Positions 1-9,637 of a stretch of 64,000 bases of DNA are shown piece by piece. Each line of letters opens with the position of its first letter. Within the stretch, counting starts at the first letter, position 1. A program made the translations under genes and the position numbers. Below the pieces are notes generated by a model that saw only the letters and a list, made by a program, of their open reading frames with translations, was not told where the DNA came from and did no database searches. The DNA is from Lentisphaerota bacterium (GTDB lineage: Bacteria; Verrucomicrobiota; Lentisphaeria; Victivallales; Victivallaceae), in NCBI GenBank assembly GCA_017134815.1, contig CP071032.1, positions 868,001-932,000 on the forward strand. Reading direction: 5' to 3'.

Positions 1-640
1 CATATTAATTCTCTCACATTAAACAGGAAACTCTGAAAAGTTTTGAAAAGGAGCCAAACTACAGCCAAAACTGCTTCCCAAGCAGAAGCATTGGTCGCAG
101 CATATGTACTTGTGCTGATAACAACTGGCTGTAAATCATAACTTATAGATGTCGCCCATCGCAAAGAAACAAGTGCAAAATAGATTAACTATATAACGAT
201 GAAAGCAGACTCGTGTTTCAACTTTAACATACATTAATAATAATGAAATTATCTTATTTAACAGTTTTAATAATATGAGAAATTATTTTATCAATATTAG
301 ATTACAAAGACATTTTGCCAGTTAACAAACAATATTAACAAATTACTTAATAAATAACTTCAGCAAATTGTACTGCAAATTAGACATTTGTAAACATTGC
401 AGCCACACAAAACAATTTCTTCTTTTCTCTGCACAATACTATCTGATTTTTATAATTTTTTAAAAATATCATTTTTTGCTGATTACTAAAATCCGAGCAC
501 GAACACTAATGCGCTTTAGGTTGTCACCCCTAATTAGAGAATTATGTGATTTTACTTTTCTCTGCATTTTGCATTGACTTTATAGCGCAGACAGGGAAAA
601 ATCTTGATATTGATAAAAAAATATGAGAAAAGGAGACGAT
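1..640. other. AT-rich leader region without a recognisable gene
   Basis: No convincing coding frame, tRNA or repeat array was seen. A 12-base word, CTTTTCTCTGCA, occurs twice (422-433 and 555-566). An AAAAGGAG Shine-Dalgarno sequence lies just before the start at 641. The stretch is markedly richer in A+T than the glycogen or hydrogenase regions and probably holds the promoter of the first gene, but no clean -35/-10 pair can be defended. Confidence 0.5.
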
Positions 641-2185
641 ATGAGTAACGATGTTATTATATTTTCAAAATATTCACATTATTCAAATGATTTACATTTT
701 TTTTTAAAAACCCATAAATGCCATTATAAGGAAATAGCATCAAAAGATTTATGGGTAAGAGATTATTTTTTTCAAGGGCTGAGAAAAACCTATATTAGAA
801 ATAAAAATTCAGAGTATGCAAAAACGCAGACGTTTGAAAAATATGGTTTCCACAAAGTACAAACCGATTATTTACCTGGGACTGACGATATTTACCCTTG
901 GATGCACGCTGATGATGAGAGATTTTTACATGATTCAGACGTACAATCCATAGAACAAACTTTAAAGTCATCAAACCGTGCCTTGGAAGGGGGAAACCTC
1001 TTTCAATGTAAAAACAAATACGGTAAGACTTTTCACCTGATAGGAGAAAGAGCTCTATTTGCTGAAAAAGCACTTTTTTTACATAAACATCCAGGTGCTC
1101 AGGTATCACCTGGTCAAATTTTAAGCAGGTATAAAAGGATATTCGGTCCTAATGTTATCATTGTTCCCAATTTAACCTACCATTTGGACCTGCAAATGAG
1201 TTATATCAAACAAGGCCTGTTCATTTTAAATGATTTTTCATCCATTCCTCTTTGTTTCAGACACGTATATGAAAAAACCGTGATTAAAAGCAGAGAAATA
1301 CGTAGACTTTTGCAAGACCTTGGTTTCACAGTCATTATGTTTCCACTTGTAATTTATGATACGGAAAAATTGACTTTCAGTAACGGAGTTTCTCATAATT
1401 TCGCTGCAACATCAAATTTAGCCAATGGAATCAATATTACCAGCAATATCAATTACAAGAAACTTTTCATTACGCTGGATACTGACAATGAAACTCATAA
1501 AAGAAATTTTACAAGAGTTTTATCAGAAAACGGTGTCATTCCTCTTTTCGCGAACAGGAATGGTATGACCGCTGTTGAAACACAAAGTATTTTCACCGGT
1601 GGGGGACTTCGCTGTCAAACCAACATGATAAGAATAAATCCCCATAATGTGGCAGCAACAAAGATTCAAAGCATGTTTAGAAGTCACGCCTTACAAAAAC
1701 AAGTAAAACCAGCGATAAATAGAAATAGAGAAATTGCAGCTGTTTTTTTTAAAGACCTCAGACTTTTTTCCTTTCAATATAAATCTCATATGGAGAGCCA
1801 GCATTTTGGCAAAACATTATTTCAGGACCAATACGAACTAAAGCGACATCAAGTCAAATTTATGCTAAGGCTCTGTGATAAATACAGCAATAGATTTTGC
1901 TATAATTATCAGCGCGTCGTAAAAGATATTCTGAGTATTATTGAGCAAGGATCTCAAAATTCTGATATTTATATAACTGTGGTTTCTATGTTAGCGGATC
2001 ATTTCAGTAAGTTATTGCCAACTGCTCAAACAATATTATTTGATACTGCAAAAAACTTTATGGGAAATATAAAAAGAAAAATAAAACCCAGAGAAGAAAT
2101 AAGGCAAATGCTGCTGAATGATGCCAGTCAAGTAGACCTCTATTACAAAAAATCCGTATATTGCTCTCATCTTAAAAAATGGTAA
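641..2185 (+). CDS. Pentein-superfamily (agmatine/arginine deiminase-like) protein with IQ-like motif
   Basis: The 514-residue product appears to be a guanidino-group-modifying (pentein) enzyme. Family landmarks occur in order: W-V-R-D at 38-41, E-G-G-N at 116-119, H-L-D at 181-183, and GGGLRCQT at 320-327 with Cys325 as the expected nucleophile. These match the substrate-binding Asp, Glu/His and C-terminal Cys of agmatine deiminase and peptidyl-arginine deiminase relatives. A following segment, KIQSMFRSHALQKQV (341-355), resembles a calmodulin-binding IQ motif, and about 160 residues of helical, basic C-terminal extension have no family match I recognise. The start at 641 is preferred over 623 because AAAAGGAG lies directly before it. 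There is no signal peptide. Substrate is unknown; deiminase, dihydrolase or amidinotransferase are all possible. The AT-rich coding sequence suggests transfer. Confidence 0.6.
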   Translation: MSNDVIIFSKYSHYSNDLHFFLKTHKCHYKEIASKDLWVRDYFFQGLRKTYIRNKNSEYAKTQTFEKYGFHKVQTDYLPGTDDIYPWMHADDERFLHDSDVQSIEQTLKSSNRALEGGNLFQCKNKYGKTFHLIGERALFAEKALFLHKHPGAQVSPGQILSRYKRIFGPNVIIVPNLTYHLDLQMSYIKQGLFILNDFSSIPLCFRHVYEKTVIKSREIRRLLQDLGFTVIMFPLVIYDTEKLTFSNGVSHNFAATSNLANGINITSNINYKKLFITLDTDNETHKRNFTRVLSENGVIPLFANRNGMTAVETQSIFTGGGLRCQTNMIRINPHNVAATKIQSMFRSHALQKQVKPAINRNREIAAVFFKDLRLFSFQYKSHMESQHFGKTLFQDQYELKRHQVKFMLRLCDKYSNRFCYNYQRVVKDILSIIEQGSQNSDIYITVVSMLADHFSKLLPTAQTILFDTAKNFMGNIKRKIKPREEIRQMLLNDASQVDLYYKKSVYCSHLKKW

Positions 2186-2363
2186 CCCCTGGAAGGCTTT
2201 AATCAGGAGGTCATAGCCCATGAATAAAAGACATCTTCAATTTCATGTACAATAAGGACTCCAAATGTCAAATATTACTTTACCTCCGTGATTTATATTT
2301 CTGACGTAATCAAATTTGAGAGCACAGTATCAATGAGCTGGAATTATAATTTGAGGGATGATT

Positions 2364-3737
2364 ATGAAGAACTTTATACAGGAATGCATCAATTCTCTGG
2401 TGATGTACAGCGAGATAGAAAAAAAAGCCGGATTTTTCACCAGAAGGCATCATAAACAACGGGCAGTAGCTGTGGCCAGATGCCTGGCAGATGCCCTGAG
2501 ACAAAATGATTTGCCACGATGCAGGATGATAATCGCGGAGCAGCTGCGTCTACTGAATCCTGAACTCGTCACCGGCCTTGAAACAGTAAGGGGAACGTTC
2601 TGTCGTGGAGAAAGTGCAAACATGGCAACTCAACATCTTGACAATATAAACTTATCAGGAAAGTTTTATAAAATTATTCGAGATACTTTTAATAAAATAA
2701 GAGGTATCAAAGGATATGAATATCTCAATGCCGGAAGTCCTTTCATTCACCGTATCTGGCTGGGAAAATTTCCCGGAATTGAAGCAATTGAAAAAATCTG
2801 CTTATGCGATGCCCATCTTGATAAAATCTGGAAACATCCACGCACCAGCGGTTCAATCAAAAAAATAAGTTTTCTCTGGACAAATAACCAGAAACTCCTG
2901 AATTTCGGCAAATTTCGCAATCTGATCATTAAAGACTATCGTTTACTGACAGGTTCCAGCCCCGAATTTTCTCAATATGTCGATTCATTCCTGATCCATA
3001 GAGAATACGCATTTGCCAGTGATATTCTCAGGTTTCTTGCTCTGTATGAATTCGGGGGGTGCTTTCTGGGAATGCCATGGCAGCCGCAATTAAATATTGA
3101 CTGGCATTATAATAACAGCGTTTTCAAACCAACAGACACCACAATGAAATTTTTTAATTTTGATTTCGGAGGTTACACGGTAAAAGCCGATTTCCCATTT
3201 ACTGTGAATGATGATTTGAATCTTGAAAACCGAAAATGTCAGATGCGCGTTTTAGCATGCATAGACAGCGATATCTGTTATACAGGGATGCCGCACAGTC
3301 CGTTGCTGCAGTGTATAAAGAATATACTTTTAAGAATTATACAAGGCAGTCACGGGATGAATGTTATGGCCAGCTATCGCAAAAAACTGCATGAGTATGC
3401 TGTTCTATTCAAAAGCGAAATTGCCCAGAGGGACAGTTCATTCAATGTCGGAGGTACAGTTACAAATTATTACCCGCTTTTAACAGGTCTGATTAAAATG
3501 GGCTATGCAGAATTGTTTCCGGGACTTATGAAAAACTGTCATGGGCATACAGTGCTTGGACCTGACGGTTTTGACCTTAAACCTGAATACAAATGGTGCG
3601 TTACCGACTATAGAATTCCCCGCACAAAATGGTTGGCTTATCCTGGTTATAAGCTTGACGAGATGCTGCTCTCACGCCTGCAAAATGAATCATGGTTGAA
3701 AGTCCCGCGCGGATATCAGCCAGGTGTTGAAATTTAA
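2364..3737 (+). CDS. GT32/toxin-type glycosyltransferase-fold protein lacking the DXD motif
   Basis: This 457-residue protein looks like the sugar-transferase fold shared by GT32 enzymes and large clostridial-type toxins. It has an N-terminal helical region (1-120), then IHRIWLG at 128-134, a Trp at 172, and the signature ASDILRFLALYEFGG at 218-232. In active relatives the GG is followed by x-Y-x-D-x-D, which binds Mn2+ and UDP-sugar. Here the two Asp positions are Gly236 and Pro238, so the metal site is missing. The C-terminus keeps a toxin-like aromatic region. The start at 2364 is chosen because GAGGG (2353-2357) is well spaced from it. It follows the pentein gene by 178 bases on the same strand and shares its modest G+C. 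It may be a pseudoenzyme, a metal-independent enzyme or a decaying gene. Confidence 0.55.
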   Translation: MKNFIQECINSLVMYSEIEKKAGFFTRRHHKQRAVAVARCLADALRQNDLPRCRMIIAEQLRLLNPELVTGLETVRGTFCRGESANMATQHLDNINLSGKFYKIIRDTFNKIRGIKGYEYLNAGSPFIHRIWLGKFPGIEAIEKICLCDAHLDKIWKHPRTSGSIKKISFLWTNNQKLLNFGKFRNLIIKDYRLLTGSSPEFSQYVDSFLIHREYAFASDILRFLALYEFGGCFLGMPWQPQLNIDWHYNNSVFKPTDTTMKFFNFDFGGYTVKADFPFTVNDDLNLENRKCQMRVLACIDSDICYTGMPHSPLLQCIKNILLRIIQGSHGMNVMASYRKKLHEYAVLFKSEIAQRDSSFNVGGTVTNYYPLLTGLIKMGYAELFPGLMKNCHGHTVLGPDGFDLKPEYKWCVTDYRIPRTKWLAYPGYKLDEMLLSRLQNESWLKVPRGYQPGVEI

Positions 3738-3804
3738 AATCAGATTGCTTTGCATTAACTACTGGGTACCGCAATTATTCAGTAACTATCATGACTATTG
3801 AAAT

Positions 3805-6135
3805 TCAGCCGAAATCACGGCGCCAGTCCTGTATTTCATCAAGAAAACGTGGAATTACAGTTTTAACTTTCCGGGGACCGACGCCTTTAATTTTCAAGGC
3901 TTCCGCCGGGGTGACAGGCGTAGCCTCCACCAGACCTTCCAATGCGGCGTTGGTCAATATCTGAAAAGGAGGGACCTGCTGATCTCCAGCCATCTCAAAC
4001 CGCAGCTTACGCAATCGTTCATAAAGATCATTACCACCGCCAGCAAACTCTTTCCGGGGTTCAGCTTTTTTCTTTTTTCGGGAAGCTTTCTTTGTCTTGA
4101 CTTCAGGAAAATCAAGCAGGATATTCTCATATCCCATCAAAACCTCCATGCCGAATGGAGTTATGTCAATACATGGATACTTGGGGTCACCAACCTTGGA
4201 GATACAGTCAAGTTTTTCAAGGGCCTTCATATACAATAGAATATTATTCTGGCTTACCCCCTTCATGCTGCCGAACTCAGAACTGCGGTCAAGTCCCCAG
4301 TCCACAATCTCAGGGCGGCGTGCTCCCGCCAGCACCTGGCTTATCCGGCCGCGGCCAAAACGGCCGTCAAACTTTTTAACCGTGGTAAGGATTCTTTTAA
4401 TATAGCCCTTTTCCAGGTCACTGGGCTCGCGTTCCGGTACCCCGGCTGCAGATCCGCCGTTGCAGATATCGCAGTTCTCGCAATTCCATGCTTCAGTATC
4501 TTCGCCAAAATATGATATCAGAAAGCGCTGCCGGCATTGACCGCTGTTAGTATAGCTGATTACCTCGTCAAGCCGGGCTGTTTCAAAATCACGCTTTTTA
4601 TTCAGCACCTCAAAGTCAATTTGCAGTTCCGCTGTTTCCGGTTTCAGCAATTCAGTTGACCTGCCCGCAAATGGCGGCTGCCATTTTAAACAATCCCCGT
4701 CAAGTGCTCTTAGTACCCGTTTAATCTGTTCAATATTGAGTCCAGCTATGTGCGCCAGCTGTTCATAAGAACATTCCTGAAAAACCTTTATCTGTGATCC
4801 GAAATGGTTAATGCAGCGTGCGATGAAGCGTGAACGCTGCGTAGACTGGGCATAATGTCTATTGCTGAGCGTTTCGAGGTCCTCCTCAAAACGAAGCATC
4901 CCGGTATTCTGCTGCCTGAAACCACGGGCAATATAACCGTGCTTCTCCAGTATCCGCATCGCACTGCTCAACTGGTTATCAGATTTTGCCTGCGGAATTA
5001 ATTCCACCAGGTCAGATAATTTTATCTCCAGGCTGTTGCCGCCAGTCTTGTGCCACAGCTCAAGCAATGCCTTATACAACCCCCTCAGCAACTCCTCAGA
5101 CGGATTGCTTAAGTCAATCAGGAATTGCTGTACAAAACGATCACTGTATGAGTAAAGCAGAATGCATTCAGCGGGCTCTCCATCTCTTCCGGCACGTCCC
5201 GCCTCCTGATAATATGCCTCCAGTGACCCGGTAAGGTTGTAGTGAATCACCCGCCGTACATCGGGACGGTCAATACCCATTCCAAAAGCATTTGTCGCCA
5301 CCAGTACCGGGCATGATTCAGTCATAAAGTCCTCCTGTGCCCGGCTGCGGTCTTCGTCAGTCATTCCTGCATGATAGGCTATACAGTCAAACTCTTTTGA
5401 TATCTGTTCAACCGCTTTACGGGTCGAAGCATATATTATTGTCGGACAGGGACTCTCCAGCAAACCGGCAATAGCCCGGTTTTTCTGCTCATTACCGGGG
5501 CAGTCCAGCACCGAAAACGCCAGATTCGGTCGCTTGAAACCGGCCACATGCAGCCGCATGTCCGGTCGACGCAGCATAGTACAGATATCCTCGCGTACCT
5601 TTGGCGTCGCGGTAGCCGTAAAAGCACAAATCTGGGGAATTTCATACTGGTCAAGCGCTTCGCCCAGCCGCATGTAGGAAGGACGAAAATCATGCCCCCA
5701 CTGACTGATGCAATGAGCTTCGTCTACAATCATGGTACTTGGAGGTTGATGCGAAAGCAGGTGCTGAAACGAGCTGGTGGTAAACCTTTCTGGTGCTACA
5801 TATAACAGCTTAATATCTCCAATCGCCGCTTCCCGCATCAGGCGCTGCTGCTCCGGCTGCGAAACCGTGCTGTTGATGTAGGCGGCAGGAATTCCCCTGC
5901 CCCGCAGCGCATCCACCTGGTCTTTCATAAGTGATATCAGCGGAGATACTATTATTCCGTAACCAGGATTCATCAGTATTGGCAACTGGTAGCAGAGAGA
6001 TTTGCCAGCCCCGGTCGGCATAATGACACAAAGATCATCACCTGCCAGAACTTCATTTACAATATCCTCCTGGTTGTCCAGAAAAGAATCAAATCCAAAG
6101 TATTCCTTCAGGGCAGCCCGTGTATAATTGTGCAT
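3805..6135 (-). CDS. recQ: ATP-dependent DNA helicase RecQ
   Basis: A 3'-5' DNA helicase of the RecQ family, acting in recombinational repair and fork processing. Walker A TGAGKS is at 41-46. The DEAH box with its aromatic loop (DEAHCISQWGHDFRP) and motif VI (GMGIDRP, then EAGRAGRDG) follow. A four-Cys zinc-binding region ending CENCDIC, a winged-helix domain and a C-terminal HRDC domain with the helix-hairpin-helix segment IKGVGPRKVKT complete the protein. At 776 residues it is longer than E. coli RecQ (about 610), because of an extra linker rich in Lys and Glu before HRDC. GGAAGGAT precedes the ATG. It stands alone, convergent with the gene ending at 3737. Confidence 0.95.
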   Translation of the reverse strand: MHNYTRAALKEYFGFDSFLDNQEDIVNEVLAGDDLCVIMPTGAGKSLCYQLPILMNPGYGIIVSPLISLMKDQVDALRGRGIPAAYINSTVSQPEQQRLMREAAIGDIKLLYVAPERFTTSSFQHLLSHQPPSTMIVDEAHCISQWGHDFRPSYMRLGEALDQYEIPQICAFTATATPKVREDICTMLRRPDMRLHVAGFKRPNLAFSVLDCPGNEQKNRAIAGLLESPCPTIIYASTRKAVEQISKEFDCIAYHAGMTDEDRSRAQEDFMTESCPVLVATNAFGMGIDRPDVRRVIHYNLTGSLEAYYQEAGRAGRDGEPAECILLYSYSDRFVQQFLIDLSNPSEELLRGLYKALLELWHKTGGNSLEIKLSDLVELIPQAKSDNQLSSAMRILEKHGYIARGFRQQNTGMLRFEEDLETLSNRHYAQSTQRSRFIARCINHFGSQIKVFQECSYEQLAHIAGLNIEQIKRVLRALDGDCLKWQPPFAGRSTELLKPETAELQIDFEVLNKKRDFETARLDEVISYTNSGQCRQRFLISYFGEDTEAWNCENCDICNGGSAAGVPEREPSDLEKGYIKRILTTVKKFDGRFGRGRISQVLAGARRPEIVDWGLDRSSEFGSMKGVSQNNILLYMKALEKLDCISKVGDPKYPCIDITPFGMEVLMGYENILLDFPEVKTKKASRKKKKAEPRKEFAGGGNDLYERLRKLRFEMAGDQQVPPFQILTNAALEGLVEATPVTPAEALKIKGVGPRKVKTVIPRFLDEIQDWRRDFG

Positions 6136-6405
6136 AGTATCCTTCCCGCTGTTTTATGCTGAAAAATATAATCTAACACAACAGGCCATTTGCGCAATAT
6201 CAATACTCTTATTTATACTGAAAAACGCCTGAAGGCATCCCGGATTTAACTGCCGGTTTTCAATATAATCAGATACCGTGTTTGCAAAATGGAAGAATCA
6301 ACCGTATTTTTAATTATAAATCAAAATATAGCTTTTAGTCTGAACACTTTTTTTGAATCGATTATTATTGAAATTCAACTTAAATCCACAGCTGAAAGGA
6401 GCGGA

Positions 6406-7017
6406 ATGAAACTTTTCCAGACTGTTATACTGATAACTGCAGCGAGCTGCTGTTCCGCAGCAAGCAACCTTGAAGAACGTGTTACAAAACTCGAAAGGGA
6501 GCTTGCTTTAATTAAAGAGCAAATCAAACCGCTGCTGACGGATAAACACCAGATAGACAACACCCTGCAACAACTTAGAGCCAGAGCCAGACAGCGAATG
6601 CGTGCTGATTTGAATAGTCATTCTTTCAGTGACCTGACTTATATTGAAAAAACTTATAAGCAGGCTTACAGGAAATGGGGAACAGAAGAGTGTATCGAAA
6701 AACTCAAAAAGCTGATAAAAAAATATCCTGAATCAAACCGGGCCGGCTGCGCAATATTATACCTGGGGCAAATGTCCAAAGACCCTGAAAAGAAAAAAGC
6801 CTTTCTGCAGCAAGCAATTAAGAAATTCGGTGGCTGCTACTACGGAGACGGAGTTCAGGTGGCTCCTTATGCTGCCTTTCAGCTGGGATTTCTTTATTAT
6901 AAGAAAGGAGAAAAAGGTGCGGCTAAAGCATTGTTCGACCAGATAAAGGCCAAATACCCGGACAGTATTGATCACAAAGGGCGTAAACTGGTTAGAATGC
7001 TTCCAGCAGAGCGGTAA
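6406..7017 (+). CDS. Periplasmic coiled-coil/TPR-repeat protein
   Basis: The 203-residue product begins with a Sec signal peptide (basic MK, hydrophobic core, small residues near 20). A short coiled coil (LEERVTKLERELALIKEQ) follows, then two or three TPR-like helical pairs to the C-terminus, with segments such as AAFQLGFLYYKKGEKGAAKA and a YPDS turn. This arrangement recalls CpoB/YbgF-type periplasmic proteins, which bind Tol or cell-wall partners, but no tol genes are nearby, so the role is open. The open frame extends upstream to 6289, but AAGGAG at 6396-6401 and the signal peptide fix the start at 6406. It is monocistronic and convergent with the UPF0178 gene. Confidence 0.7.
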   Translation: MKLFQTVILITAASCCSAASNLEERVTKLERELALIKEQIKPLLTDKHQIDNTLQQLRARARQRMRADLNSHSFSDLTYIEKTYKQAYRKWGTEECIEKLKKLIKKYPESNRAGCAILYLGQMSKDPEKKKAFLQQAIKKFGGCYYGDGVQVAPYAAFQLGFLYYKKGEKGAAKALFDQIKAKYPDSIDHKGRKLVRMLPAER

Positions 7018-7080
7018 GTGACAGTTTCTCTAACTGGCATTAGCCCTGACCAGTCAATCTTGCTTAAATACTGACTGCAG

Positions 7081-7122
7081 AGCCCTTTGCCAGTCACCGG
7101 CCTGAGCCATAAGGGCTTTTAT
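7081..7122 (+). terminator. Intrinsic terminator-like hairpin after the TPR gene
   Basis: The arms AGCCCTT (7081-7087) and AAGGGCT (7111-7117) form a 7-bp stem with a long loop, followed by TTTATT in the plus sense. It lies between convergent genes and would end plus-strand transcription from the gene ending at 7017. The loop is long for a classical terminator, so confidence is moderate. Confidence 0.45.
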
Positions 7123-7574
7123 TGTTCTTTCCTCATTCTGGTCAATATCCGGTCAAATTGATTAGCAAAAGCGTGCACATCTTTCTGATTCAATGCGGAG
7201 GGCCCTCCGGAGACTTCACCAGTATCCCGAAGCTCCTGCAGCAATTCACGCATGGCTAGAGCATTTTTAATGTTGGCAGCAGTAAATTCCCCACCACGAT
7301 GGTCAATAACACGGGCATTTTTTTCCAGAACCCGGTCCGCTAGCGGAATGTCCGCTGTTATAACCAGATCACCTGGCTCAACCATCTCAACAATCCGGTT
7401 GTCAGCCTCATCCGGACCGGCCTTGACAACGACACTGGTCACGAACTTTGAAGGGCCGACAGTGACCCGCTTGTTTGCAATAACAAAAGTGGCAATCTGC
7501 AAACGTTCAACTGCCCGTATAAAAACCGGCTTCAGTATGTTTGGAAAAGCATCTCCGTCGACATAAAGTTTCAT
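7119..7574 (-). CDS. UPF0178 (YaiI/YqxD, DUF188) family protein
   Basis: A 151-residue member of the UPF0178 family, which has a PIN-like fold. The N-terminal MKLYVDGDAFPN carries the conserved Asp pair. The central VITADIPLADRVLEK and the later GGPSALNQKDVHAFANQ are family landmarks. The biochemical role is not established; the PIN-like architecture suggests RNA or nucleotide hydrolysis, which is inference. Its ATG overlaps the stop codon of galU (ATGA), so the two are translationally coupled, although no functional link with UDP-glucose synthesis is evident. Confidence 0.9.
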   Translation of the reverse strand: MKLYVDGDAFPNILKPVFIRAVERLQIATFVIANKRVTVGPSKFVTSVVVKAGPDEADNRIVEMVEPGDLVITADIPLADRVLEKNARVIDHRGGEFTAANIKNALAMRELLQELRDTGEVSGGPSALNQKDVHAFANQFDRILTRMRKEQ

Positions 7575-8434
7575 AGTTCAAGGGATTTCAGGTAATCAGT
7601 TACCGGTTGACGAAACTCTTCGGATTTCAAAGCAAATTCTATTGTTGATATTATAAAATCAAGCTTGTTGCCGATATCATGGCGCGTCCCGTTAAATTTA
7701 AGTCCATACATTGCCTTGTCGGCAAGCATGGCCCGCATGGCATCAGTCAGTTGAATTTCATTTCCCTTACCGCGTGGCGTCTTTTCAAGGTAGTCAAAAA
7801 TATCAGCGGTAAATATATAGCGGCTGGCAATAACCAGATTTGACGGCGCTTTGCCAGGTGCCGGTTTCTCCACAAGTCCGTTGATTTCATAAAGGCTGTC
7901 ATCATCACTCGTGCCGGCGATGACACCATAACGGGAAGTCAAATCCTGCGGTACTTCCTCCAGTGCCACCACTGCCGCACCACGATCGGCATAAACATCC
8001 AAGAGTTGTGATGTGACCGGCTTATAATCAGAGCTCAAAACTGTATCACCAAGCAAAACGGCAAACGGATCATTGCCAACAAAACTTTTGGCCTGCAATA
8101 CCGCATCACCCAGGCCTTTCAATTCCTGCTGATACACAAAGTGCAGCCTGGCCAGGCCGTCAATTCGCCGCAATTCCTCAAGCAGGCTGGTCTTGCCGGA
8201 TTTCTCTAAACGATCCTCCAGACTGAATTCCGGGTTAAAATGCTCCTGAATAGCCATTTTGCCGCGACTGACAACAACCAGAATTTCAGTTATGCCGGCT
8301 GCTGCGGCCTCTTCAATTACGTATTGAATTACCGGTTTGTCGATCAGCGGAATCATCTCTTTTGGCACCGCCTTGGTAAAAGGCAAAAAACGCGTGCCGA
8401 ATCCGGCAGCGGGTATAACAGCTTTTTTAATCAT
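7571..8434 (-). CDS. galU: UTP-glucose-1-phosphate uridylyltransferase
   Basis: Makes UDP-glucose from UTP and glucose-1-phosphate. The 287-residue protein has the nucleotidyltransferase signature near its N-terminus (PAAGFGTRFLPFTKAVPKEM), followed by the GalU segments IQYVIEEAAAAGI, LGDAVLQAK and LLGDTVL, and the C-terminal FNGTRHDIGNKLDF. Length is typical for bacterial GalU. GGAGA precedes the ATG. Downstream it overlaps the UPF0178 gene by four bases; upstream, 38 bases away, is the glucuronokinase-like gene in the same orientation. UDP-glucose from this enzyme could feed the glycosyltransferases at 32-37 kb and the glucosyl-3-phosphoglycerate synthase at 49 kb. Confidence 0.95.
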   Translation of the reverse strand: MIKKAVIPAAGFGTRFLPFTKAVPKEMIPLIDKPVIQYVIEEAAAAGITEILVVVSRGKMAIQEHFNPEFSLEDRLEKSGKTSLLEELRRIDGLARLHFVYQQELKGLGDAVLQAKSFVGNDPFAVLLGDTVLSSDYKPVTSQLLDVYADRGAAVVALEEVPQDLTSRYGVIAGTSDDDSLYEINGLVEKPAPGKAPSNLVIASRYIFTADIFDYLEKTPRGKGNEIQLTDAMRAMLADKAMYGLKFNGTRHDIGNKLDFIISTIEFALKSEEFRQPVTDYLKSLEL

Positions 8435-8472
8435 GTTGATCTCCAGAAAATAGTGAAGTCTTTAATTCGCAA

Positions 8473-9495
8473 TCATTCAAAAGCTTCTTCAGACGAGTTG
8501 ACGATTTGCGGTTTAATTACCTCAATGTTATTCTCATGCAGCCTGCTTCTGAGGGCTTTGAACATGTCCTCATTATCATAGGTCCCAATAATCGCTCCAC
8601 CTGATCCGGTGAATTTTGCGGAAGCTCCAACAGAACGGGCCGCTTCTACCATCTGTTTATTCTTGGGACTAACGGATGTACACACTTCACAGCGTAAATC
8701 AAAATTACGGTCCAGCAGCAGTGGCAATTCATCACAACCGCCTTTATCAAGACAGGCTTTTACCTTACTTGTCAGCTCAGACCATTCTGTTATCGCTTCC
8801 AGCACTGCCGGATCACCGGCTTCATAATTCTCTCTCAATCTGCCATGCAGAATTTCAGATCCCTCAGACAGGTCTGTCCTGAAAGCTATGTACAGATTGA
8901 TATCTTCAGGAATTACAGTCTCCTCGTAAATGCCGTATCCATGTTTGTTCATGTATTCACGGTCAAAGTCCATGAAAACCGGTTTGTTATAAGCCTGAGC
9001 AACCCGATCCTGCAGACCGGCGTCTATACCAAGCTCCTCTTTCTCAACAGAAAGCACAAAATTTGCGAGCACCGGCTTTGCCATTTTTACCTGATAGAAC
9101 TTTTTCAAAGCTCGGGTACACGCTGTTATAATCGCTGAAGACCCGGCCAGACCAAGCCGGTTCGGGATAGAAGTGCTGTAACGTATAGTGAAGTTCCGGT
9201 TATCAAGTTCAATAGCGTTGCGCTGGCAGTATTCATAAAATTTCTTGATTGTAGCTTTCAGCAATCTGATACCACCATAGTAGCCATGCAGCCCGACATC
9301 CTCAGCCAGATGCTCAATTCCCTTGAACCTCGTGTGGTCCCGCAGTGAGGGCAGCAAATCAAGCTCAGGACTTTCATAAAGCAAAATTTCCGCACAGTAA
9401 TTGCTGAATACAAAAGCAATAGTCTTGCCGTAATAACCGTCGGAAGGGTTGCCTATAAGCGCGGCTCGCGGAAATGATTTCGTTTTTATTATCAT
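8473..9495 (-). CDS. GHMP-family sugar kinase, glucuronokinase-like
   Basis: A 340-residue GHMP kinase. The N-terminal segment RAALIGNPSDGYYGKTIAF matches the sugar-binding start of plant-type glucuronokinases. The ATP-binding GHMP loop is GLAGSSAI, and the C-terminal GHMP motif is KFTGSGGAIIG. The expected reaction is ATP-dependent phosphorylation of a sugar such as glucuronate at C1, giving a sugar-1-phosphate that a uridylyltransferase could activate; galU lies directly downstream in the same orientation. The open frame continues to 9594, but similarity begins at the ATG at 9495; the Shine-Dalgarno there is weak. Exact substrate is not decidable from sequence alone. Confidence 0.75.
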   Translation of the reverse strand: MIIKTKSFPRAALIGNPSDGYYGKTIAFVFSNYCAEILLYESPELDLLPSLRDHTRFKGIEHLAEDVGLHGYYGGIRLLKATIKKFYEYCQRNAIELDNRNFTIRYSTSIPNRLGLAGSSAIITACTRALKKFYQVKMAKPVLANFVLSVEKEELGIDAGLQDRVAQAYNKPVFMDFDREYMNKHGYGIYEETVIPEDINLYIAFRTDLSEGSEILHGRLRENYEAGDPAVLEAITEWSELTSKVKACLDKGGCDELPLLLDRNFDLRCEVCTSVSPKNKQMVEAARSVGASAKFTGSGGAIIGTYDNEDMFKALRSRLHENNIEVIKPQIVNSSEEAFE

Positions 9496-9637
9496 CACTC
9501 TACTCAACTTTTGGTTAAACAACTTCCTAAGATAGCACCACGAAAAGCTTTTGCAACCATCAAGCTCCAGCGCTGCTGTGTTGATAAATAACACCTGTAT
9601 TAAATCACCGAGGTTAAAATTATTTGAAGCCGCAGTC

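Noticed and set aside
36..157. Short frame ending VLVLITTGCKS, resembling a lipoprotein tail
   Set aside because: About 35 codons, no convincing start, and a lipobox-like Cys at the very C-terminus makes no sense; considered chance.
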